Of a DNA stretch of 64,000 nucleotides, positions 58,950 through 64,000 are shown piece by piece. Below the pieces are notes generated by a model that did not search any database, had not been told where the DNA came from, and saw nothing but the letters and a program-made list of their open reading frames with translations. Each line of letters begins with the position of its first letter. Position 1 is the stretch's first letter. Source of the stretch: Flavobacterium jumunjinense (lineage in GTDB: Bacteria; Bacteroidota; Bacteroidia; Flavobacteriales; Flavobacteriaceae); the NCBI RefSeq assembly GCF_021650975.2, contig NZ_CP091285.1:3038001-3102000 (forward strand), given 5' to 3'. The position numbers were made by a program, and so were the translations under genes.

Positions 58950-60086
58950 TTATTCTCCTAAAAGTTCTTTTACTTTAGCTTTCAAATCGTCACCTCTTAA
59001 GTCTCTAGCAACAATGTTTCCTTTTTCATCTAATATAAATGTAGCAGGAATTGATTTAACATTGTATTGTTCTGCGATAGGATCTTGCCAAAATTTCAAG
59101 TTAGAAACATGGTTCCAAATTAAACCATCTTTAGCAATAGCTTCTTTCCATTTTGCAGCATCTTTGTCTAAAGAAACACCAATAATATTTAAGCCTTTTT
59201 CATGAAATTCATTGTATAAAGCAACAACATTTGGATTTTCTACTCTACATGGTCCACACCAAGAAGCCCAAAAGTCAATAATAGTAACTTTACCCATTGA
59301 TTCTTTTAAACTAATTGTTTTTCCTTCTGGTGATGGTGCAGAAAAATCAGGAGCAACTTTTCCAACTTCAACACTAGTAGCGGCATTAGCAATTTTTAAA
59401 ATGTTTTTACCACTTTTAGTTTCGTTATATTTTCCTTTAGATTTTTCTAATTGAACTTTAGCTTCTTCAGGAGTCATAATTTGATTTAACAAAAGGTTTT
59501 CTGTTAATAAAATACTAATGAAAGAATCTGGATTATTTTTTAAAAATTCTAATGGCACCGTTTTAGATATTTCGTCTTGCAATGCTTTGAAATCTTCTTG
59601 AATTTTCATTACAGTAGCAGTATCTTTCGATTGCTGAGCTGTTTGCATTTTAATCATGTTATCAACTTGAAACTTTTGCATTTTTTTGTTTACAGCAAAA
59701 GACTTTTGATTAAACTCTTGAAATTTATCATTATTAGGAGTTCCTCCAATTGTAGATTTGTTTAAACTATCTTTATCAAAAACAACATTTATTTTTCCTT
59801 CTTCAAGTACAAAAGGTAGCATTTGGTTGTCATCTCCAATTTTAAGAAATGCAATATCTAAATCTTTAACTTCTCCAGCTTGACCTTTAAACTCAAACTT
59901 TCCGTCTTTAATAACAGCAGTGTCTTTAGTAATAGGTTCTCCTTCTGAGCGTAACTCAATAAAAATTTTCGTTCCTTTCTCTACTACACCTGTTACAGAT
60001 CCGTTAATAGTGTATTGGTTTTCTAAAGCTTTTTCGCATGATATAAAAGCGAAAGTTGCAGCTAGTAATACTAAAATTTTCTTCAT
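58950..60086 (-). CDS. TlpA-family thiol-disulfide lipoprotein with DUF4369-like N-terminus
   Basis: A 378-residue paralogue of the downstream gene, but with a lipobox (AFISC, Cys17), so it is membrane-anchored. The plan is the same: DUF4369-like domain, coiled linker, thioredoxin domain with C277-G-P-C280 and cis-Pro in KSIPATFIL. The two copies are about 60 bases apart with a terminator between them, indicating a tandem duplication followed by a change from lipidated to soluble (or the reverse). A -7 element lies at 60114. Confidence 0.9.
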   Translation of the reverse strand: MKKILVLLAATFAFISCEKALENQYTINGSVTGVVEKGTKIFIELRSEGEPITKDTAVIKDGKFEFKGQAGEVKDLDIAFLKIGDDNQMLPFVLEEGKINVVFDKDSLNKSTIGGTPNNDKFQEFNQKSFAVNKKMQKFQVDNMIKMQTAQQSKDTATVMKIQEDFKALQDEISKTVPLEFLKNNPDSFISILLTENLLLNQIMTPEEAKVQLEKSKGKYNETKSGKNILKIANAATSVEVGKVAPDFSAPSPEGKTISLKESMGKVTIIDFWASWCGPCRVENPNVVALYNEFHEKGLNIIGVSLDKDAAKWKEAIAKDGLIWNHVSNLKFWQDPIAEQYNVKSIPATFILDEKGNIVARDLRGDDLKAKVKELLGE

Positions 60087-60113
60087 TTATTATTATATAG
60101 TTTTGTTTGACAG

Positions 60114-60121
60114 CAAATGTA
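60114..60121 (-). promoter_or_regulatory. Predicted -7 element of the TlpA lipoprotein gene
   Basis: On the minus strand TACATTTG matches TAnnTTTG, 28 bases before the ATG at 60086. Confidence 0.5.
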
Positions 60122-60170
60122 TTTATTTTTAACGCTAATATTAAAATTTTTCAGCTAATTTTTTCATAAA

Positions 60171-60203
60171 AAAAGAGTCAAGTTATTTTCTTGACTCTTT
60201 GTT
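60171..60203 (-). terminator. Terminator after the CstB-like gene
   Basis: AAAGAGTCAAG pairs with CTTGACTCTTT over an 8-base loop, with A- and T-runs; it follows the CstB-like stop codon on the minus strand. Confidence 0.8.
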
Positions 60204-60214
60204 CTTTACTGATT

Positions 60215-61624
60215 TTATTTCAATGTTGATGGACAGACATTTTCGATTAATGGTATTGCGGTGTTCTTTATTCCAGACATTCCTTTTTCTACATTAATCA
60301 TGTTATGATATCCTCTCGATTTCATAATTGAAGACCAAATTACAGAACGATAACCACCAGCACAATGAATATAGAAATTTTCTTCTTTTGGAATCTCTGT
60401 TAAGTGGTCATTTAGAAAATCTAATGGAATATTTTTGGCTTTGTTTATTCGTATTGAAGTGTATTCAGCTGGTCTTCGGCAATCTATAACCGCTGTGTTC
60501 TCATAATTTTTCTCAAATTCTTCAGGAGAAACAGATGTAATACTGTCAATTTCTTTATTATCCTTTATCCATGCTTCAATTCCACCGTTAAGAAATCCAA
60601 GTGTATTGTCGAAACCTACTCTTGATAAGCGCATCACAGTTTCTTCTTCTTTTCCTTCTGGAGTAATTAATAAAATAGGTTGCTTAACGTCTCTAATTAA
60701 AGCACCAACCCAAGGGGCAAATTGACCATGAAGTCCAATAAAAATGGAATTAGGAATATGAGCTTTAACAAAGTCTGCCTCATTACGAACATCTAAAATG
60801 ACTGCTTCAGTTTTGTTAGCTATTATTTCAAATTCTTTTGGAGATAGTGGCTTGTTCGCTTTTTCCTTGATAGTATCTAAACTTTCATATCCTTGAATAT
60901 TCATTAATACATTTTGAGGAAAATAGGCAGGTGGAGGAGTTAGACCGTCAAGTAATTCTTTTTTAAATTCTTCAACTGTCATGTCTGCTCTTAAAGCATA
61001 ATTTGTTTTTTTCTGATTCCCTAAGGTATCAGTTGTTTCTTTGCTCATGTTTTTTCCACAAGCGCTTCCAGCTCCATGATTTGGGTAAACAATTAAATCA
61101 TCAGCCAAAGGCATTATTTTATTTCGTAAAGAATGAAATAAATATTCTGCTAATTTTTCTTGTGTTAAATCTGCTATTAATTCTTGTGCTAAATCAGGAC
61201 GCCCAACATCGCCAATAAATAAGGTGTCACCAGTAATTATTCCGTGTTGTTTTCCGTTCTCATCTAATAGTAAGTAGCAAGTACTCTCAAGTGTGTGTCC
61301 AGGAGTGTGAATTGCTTTTATTGTATAATTTCCAATTTTAAACTCTTGATTGTCTTCTGCAATAATTGCTTCAAAATCAGGATTGGCAGTTGGACCAAAT
61401 ACTATGTTGGCATCTGTTTTTTTAGCTAAATCCAAATGTCCAGAGACAAAATCAGCATGAAAATGTGTTTCAAAAATGTATTTTATTTTTGCGTTGTCTT
61501 TTGCAGCTCTGTTTATATAAGGTTCAACTTCTCTAAGTGGATCGAATATAGCAGCTTCACCGTTGTTTTTAATATAATAGGCAGCGTGTGCAATGCAACC
61601 TGTATAAATTTGTTCTATTTTCAT
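60215..61624 (-). CDS. CstB-like persulfide dioxygenase-sulfurtransferase (MBL plus two rhodanese domains)
   Basis: A 469-residue enzyme with three parts: a metallo-beta-lactamase domain (about 1-250) whose metal site is H54-F-H56-A-D58-F and H63, HTPGHT and GDTLFIGDVGRPDL; a rhodanese-like domain without catalytic Cys (about 265-350, AVILDVRNEADF); and an active rhodanese (about 365-455) with C421 in FYIHCAGGYRS. This is the order of Staphylococcus CstB, which oxidises glutathione- or CoA-persulfide to sulfite and transfers sulfur to give thiosulfate. The first-domain DF in place of DH matches that group. The upstream TauE/SafE exporter and Crp-type regulator support a role in sulfide/persulfide detoxification. 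Confidence 0.9.
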   Translation of the reverse strand: MKIEQIYTGCIAHAAYYIKNNGEAAIFDPLREVEPYINRAAKDNAKIKYIFETHFHADFVSGHLDLAKKTDANIVFGPTANPDFEAIIAEDNQEFKIGNYTIKAIHTPGHTLESTCYLLLDENGKQHGIITGDTLFIGDVGRPDLAQELIADLTQEKLAEYLFHSLRNKIMPLADDLIVYPNHGAGSACGKNMSKETTDTLGNQKKTNYALRADMTVEEFKKELLDGLTPPPAYFPQNVLMNIQGYESLDTIKEKANKPLSPKEFEIIANKTEAVILDVRNEADFVKAHIPNSIFIGLHGQFAPWVGALIRDVKQPILLITPEGKEEETVMRLSRVGFDNTLGFLNGGIEAWIKDNKEIDSITSVSPEEFEKNYENTAVIDCRRPAEYTSIRINKAKNIPLDFLNDHLTEIPKEENFYIHCAGGYRSVIWSSIMKSRGYHNMINVEKGMSGIKNTAIPLIENVCPSTLK

Positions 61625-61650
61625 CTGTGCTTTATTTATTAGTTTTAGAA

Positions 61651-61673
61651 ATAACTATTATAATAATAGTTAT
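61651..61673. promoter_or_regulatory. Perfect 11-bp inverted repeat in the CstB-like leader
   Basis: ATAACTATTAT and ATAATAGTTAT flank a single A. The element lies between the predicted transcription start (about 61689) and the ATG at 61624, so it could be an operator or a leader hairpin. Confidence 0.45.
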
Positions 61674-61695
61674 GTGTAAATTGAATTTCTGAGAA

Positions 61696-61703
61696 CAAAA
61701 CTA
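61696..61703 (-). promoter_or_regulatory. Predicted -7 element of the CstB-like gene
   Basis: On the minus strand TAGTTTTG matches TAnnTTTG; the start codon is about 72 bases downstream and a Crp-type site lies 22 bases upstream. Confidence 0.5.
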
Positions 61704-61724
61704 CGAATAAATAATTCTTAAAGA

Positions 61725-61740
61725 AGTAACAAAAGTTACT
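61725..61740. promoter_or_regulatory. Candidate Crp/Fnr-type operator (site 1)
   Basis: AGTAACAAAAGTTACT: arms AGTAAC and GTTACT are perfect inverted repeats around an AAAA spacer. It is centred about 43 bases upstream of the predicted start of the CstB-like transcript, the place of a class-II activator site, and differs by one core base from the site before the regulator gene. Confidence 0.55.
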
Positions 61741-62520
61741 TTACAACAATTCTTTAACTAAAATTACAGTAGCCATTAGGAACACAAAGTAGGTGAATCC
61801 TTTTTTTAGATGTTTTTCATTTATAAATTTATTAAGATAAATTCCGATGAAGATTCCAATAATAGAAACGGAAGCAAAAGAGAATAGGAAAAACCAATCT
61901 ATTGTGTGATTTTGAACATCTCCAATAAATCCAATAGAAGAATTAATTGCAATAATGAAAAGAGATGTCCCTATTGCTTTTTTCATAGGTAATTTAGCAA
62001 ATATAACTAATGACGGAATAATTAAAAAACCACCACCAGCGCCTACAAGTCCAATTACTATTCCAATAAAAAAAGTTTGAAAAATTAACACACCTATTGT
62101 TGCTTTTTTTTCTTTTGAATTCTCGTTGGTCTTTTTCAACATAGCAAAAGCCGAAAAAAACATTATGATTGCAAAAAGCAACATTAGAAATGTCTCTTTC
62201 GTTAAAATATAACTTTCTAATGAGAAGATAATATCAGGTAAGGTAGGAATAATGAATCGTCTTGTTAAATAAACACCAATAAACGAAGGGATTGCAAACA
62301 AAATACCATTGTTAAAATCGACCAAACCATTTCTGTAGCTTTGAAAAGCACCCACCATAGAAGTAGAACCTACAATAAACAAGGAATATGCCGTTGCAAT
62401 AATTGGATTAATATGTAATATATAGACCAATATTGGAACAGTTAATAATGAACCACCACCACCAGTAAGGCCTAATATTATTCCTATGCAAACAGCTCCT
62501 ATGTAGGCAATGATTTCCAT
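61741..62520 (-). CDS. TauE/SafE family sulfite/thiosulfate exporter
   Basis: A 259-residue membrane protein with about eight helices in two related halves: GLTGGGGSLLTVPILV at the N-terminus and GLVGAGGGFLIIPSLV in the middle, the glycine-rich signatures of the TauE/SafE family. It probably exports sulfite or thiosulfate produced by the CstB-like enzyme, as CstA/TauE do in the staphylococcal cst locus. It overlaps the Crp-family gene by one base (62520) and ends just before operator site 1, so the three genes are one functional unit with an internal promoter. Confidence 0.9.
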   Translation of the reverse strand: MEIIAYIGAVCIGIILGLTGGGGSLLTVPILVYILHINPIIATAYSLFIVGSTSMVGAFQSYRNGLVDFNNGILFAIPSFIGVYLTRRFIIPTLPDIIFSLESYILTKETFLMLLFAIIMFFSAFAMLKKTNENSKEKKATIGVLIFQTFFIGIVIGLVGAGGGFLIIPSLVIFAKLPMKKAIGTSLFIIAINSSIGFIGDVQNHTIDWFFLFSFASVSIIGIFIGIYLNKFINEKHLKKGFTYFVFLMATVILVKELL

Positions 62521-63152
62521 TAAAATTCTAAGATTTCAATTTTGTTTCGGTGTAGTTTTATTTTTCCTTGCAACTCTAAACTTTTTAAAAGTCTAGAAAT
62601 AACTACTCTAGAAGTATGCATGTCTTGTGCAATTTGTTGATGTGTGTTGAGTATTTCAGTTTTCCCAATCACTTTTGCTTTGTCAGTTAGGTATTTATAT
62701 AATCTCTCGTCTAAATTCATGAAAGCTAAAGTATCTATTGCTTCCAGCATTTCGTTCAGCCGTATATTATAACTTTCAAAAACAAAGTTTCTCCAAGTTT
62801 TATATTTTGTTAACCATTCTTCCATCTTTTCAACTGGAATCATAAATAATTGCACGTTATTTTCGGCTATAGCTCTAATCTTACTTTTAGATTGTCCCAT
62901 ACAGCATGTTAAAGTCATAGCACATGTATCACCTCTTTCTAAGAAATAGAGTAATAATTCATCGCCATTTTCATCTTCTCTTAAAATTTTTATAGCTCCA
63001 TGAAGCAATAATGGCATCGATTTTATATAATCTCCAATTTCAATTAAATTGTCTTCGGCCTTGAATTCTTTATATATTGCTACATTCTCAATTTCGAGAA
63101 GTAAATCTTCTTCAAAAATATATCCGTAGGCTTCGTTTAATAACTCGTTCAT
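62520..63152 (-). CDS. Crp/Fnr family regulator with a Cys-rich sensor region
   Basis: A 210-residue regulator with a cyclic-nucleotide-binding-like beta roll (about 20-115), a dimerisation helix and a C-terminal winged helix (about 150-205, HQQIAQDMHTSRVVISRLLKSLELQGKI). The stretch that corresponds to the cAMP phosphate-binding cassette of Crp lacks the usual RS motif and instead reads GDTCAMTLTCCMGQSKS, with C77, C83 and C84. This suggests a thiol- or persulfide-based signal rather than a nucleotide. It heads the operon with TauE/SafE, has its own -7 element, and a candidate binding site lies just upstream, suggesting autoregulation. There is no Fnr-type N-terminal Fe-S motif. Confidence 0.88.
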   Translation of the reverse strand: MNELLNEAYGYIFEEDLLLEIENVAIYKEFKAEDNLIEIGDYIKSMPLLLHGAIKILREDENGDELLLYFLERGDTCAMTLTCCMGQSKSKIRAIAENNVQLFMIPVEKMEEWLTKYKTWRNFVFESYNIRLNEMLEAIDTLAFMNLDERLYKYLTDKAKVIGKTEILNTHQQIAQDMHTSRVVISRLLKSLELQGKIKLHRNKIEILEF

Positions 63153-63174
63153 TGTAATTGAATAATATTATTAC

Positions 63175-63182
63175 CAAAGATA
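63175..63182 (-). promoter_or_regulatory. Predicted -7 element of the Crp-TauE operon
   Basis: On the minus strand TATCTTTG matches TAnnTTTG, 22 bases before the ATG at 63152, with operator site 2 about 23 bases upstream of it. Confidence 0.55.
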
Positions 63183-63204
63183 CTCTATTCTTAATAATTT
63201 TATA

Positions 63205-63220
63205 TGTTACTTTTGTTACA
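63205..63220. promoter_or_regulatory. Candidate Crp/Fnr-type operator (site 2)
   Basis: On the minus strand TGTAACAAAAGTAACA, which differs from site 1 by one base within the 14-base core GTAACAAAAGT(T/A)AC. The gap to the -7 element (23 bases) matches that of site 1 (22 bases). Confidence 0.55.
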
Positions 63221-63259
63221 CAAGCTAATATGTTGTTTGAAAAGAATATATTAGCTTGT
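63220..63259 (-). terminator. Hairpin after the right-edge SIMPL gene
   Basis: ACAAGCTAATAT pairs perfectly with ATATTAGCTTGT over a 16-base loop. There is no clear U-run; the hairpin touches operator site 2. Confidence 0.4.
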
Positions 63260-63269
63260 GAATTTTATT

Positions 63270-64000
63270 TTATAGCGAGGTATCAATTTTGTATGTAATA
63301 CTAATGTTTAGTACATATTGTATTCCAACTTCCGATTGGGCATTGTTGATTACTTTGTCAAAATCAGAAGTTGAAGGACTATCGTAATAATATGTAGTAT
63401 TTTTTCGTGCTAGCTTTTTTATGAAATTTTGATTACGATTTCTAGTATATGTCTCAATTTCAGAATTTTCAAAGGCTTCATATTTTTTATACTGAGTATT
63501 TGGAAAGATAACCGAAAAATCTTCAGTAGCATTTGGAGTACCAATTATTCTCTTTTTAAATGCTTTCACATAAGTTTCTTTTTTCTGTTCAGCAATTTTA
63601 AATGCTTCTTCAAACAGTTCACCATGAATTGATAGAACATCATTATTAGAATAATCTACTTTTATAACATCGTAAATTTCATATTTTGAAGCAAGTGTAA
63701 TTATATTTTCAATTTCGTATACATTTTTACTCGATATAATGATGTTCTTCTTTATTTCGAATCCTTTTTGAAATTGTTCAGCAGTATTATTTTCAACATT
63801 ATAATCATATACTTTGGTTTGTGAAATAAAATCAACATAAATAGCTTCTTTTTTAATGTTGTTTTTTAATAATTCTTTTATGAAACCATTAATCCTTTGG
63901 TTAATTTGTGTGTTACAAACGGCTACTGTTTCTGCTTCTTCATTTGTACCTAAAACAATTGAAAAAGAATCAGCTTTCTTATTGAGAAGCACTTTTACAT
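63270..64000 (-). CDS. SIMPL-like (DUF541) protein, 5'-partial
   Basis: The frame stays open to the window edge (reading VKVLLNKKADSF upstream of the first available GTG at 63992), so the start and probably the signal peptide lie outside. The visible 240 or so residues resemble SIMPL proteins: SFSIVLGTNEEAETV, NNIKKEAIYVDFISQTKVYD, FEIKKNIIISSKN and IYDVIKVDYSNND. It is more divergent than the SIMPL gene at 56780 and has a longer C-terminal part with a hydrophobic last strand (IQYVLNISITYKI). Function unknown. It is upstream of the Crp gene on the same strand, with a hairpin between. Confidence 0.75.
   Translation of the reverse strand, partial: VKVLLNKKADSFSIVLGTNEEAETVAVCNTQINQRINGFIKELLKNNIKKEAIYVDFISQTKVYDYNVENNTAEQFQKGFEIKKNIIISSKNVYEIENIITLASKYEIYDVIKVDYSNNDVLSIHGELFEEAFKIAEQKKETYVKAFKKRIIGTPNATEDFSVIFPNTQYKKYEAFENSEIETYTRNRNQNFIKKLARKNTTYYYDSPSTSDFDKVINNAQSEVGIQYVLNISITYKIDTSL

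Overview
The window is AT-rich chromosomal DNA from a member of the Bacteroidota, almost certainly the family Flavobacteriaceae. The evidence is the TAnnTTTG-type promoter elements, a type IX secretion sorting domain, DUF6048/DUF6452/DUF6095 proteins typical of flavobacteria, ResB-CcsA fusion cytochrome biogenesis, HMA-AraC regulators, and very A/T-biased codon use. I do not assign a species. No plasmid, prophage or CRISPR array is visible.

Layout. 1-770: a membrane-anchored winged-helix regulator, cut by the window edge and apparently frameshifted. 1.07-7.4 kb: topoisomerase IV genes parE and parC, separated by a YhcG/DUF1016 nuclease and a lipoprotein. 7.4-18.7 kb: a complete copper (or copper/silver) resistance island: a Cys-rich exported protein, an exported HMA protein, an RND pump (CusA-like), TolC-like and CusB-like partners, a small metal-binding lipoprotein, an AraC regulator with an HMA-like N-terminus, and a CopA ATPase with extra metal-binding modules. 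19-22.2 kb: a PhoX/DUF839-like lipoprotein paired with a di-haem peroxidase lipoprotein. 22.3-28.5 kb: minus-strand housekeeping and unknown genes (TerC, DUF1572/DinB, murQ, ZIP transporter, methyltransferase). 28.6-33.7 kb: RNA methyltransferases (RlmL-like, RlmD) and small envelope genes.

33.7-35.04 kb is gene-poor and repeat-rich: a degenerate 21-bp tandem array, a long hairpin, a 51-52-bp REP-like array, and an IS200-type transposase killed by one in-frame stop. 35-45 kb: a T9SS-secreted phosphoesterase, DUF1697, a PA14-like protein, rocD, a family-4-like uracil-DNA glycosylase, and an operon LUD-cdsA-psd-ACBP-SOD (lipid synthesis plus a divergent lipoprotein superoxide dismutase). 45-56 kb: rsfS-ftsH, birA, ccsA, DEAD-box helicase, TRIC channel, rdgB, LpxL-like acyltransferase. 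56-60 kb: rhomboid protease, SIMPL protein, tRNA-Tyr, and two tandem TlpA-like thioredoxins. 60.2-63.2 kb: a sulfide/persulfide detoxification locus (CstB-like dioxygenase-sulfurtransferase, TauE/SafE exporter, Crp/Fnr regulator with a Cys-rich sensor region). A second SIMPL gene runs off the right edge.

The most interesting system is the last locus. Two near-identical 14-bp sites (GTAAC-N4-GTTAC type) lie at the same distance upstream of two predicted -7 elements, one before the regulator and one before the CstB-like gene. This suggests an autoregulated persulfide regulon in which a Crp-fold protein with a Cys-Cys pair replaces the CstR repressor of the Staphylococcus cst system. Other notable points are the copper island's perfect 12-bp palindrome inside the first gene, the HMA-AraC fusion, the SOD-like lipoprotein with altered second-shell residues, and the REP/transposase graveyard.
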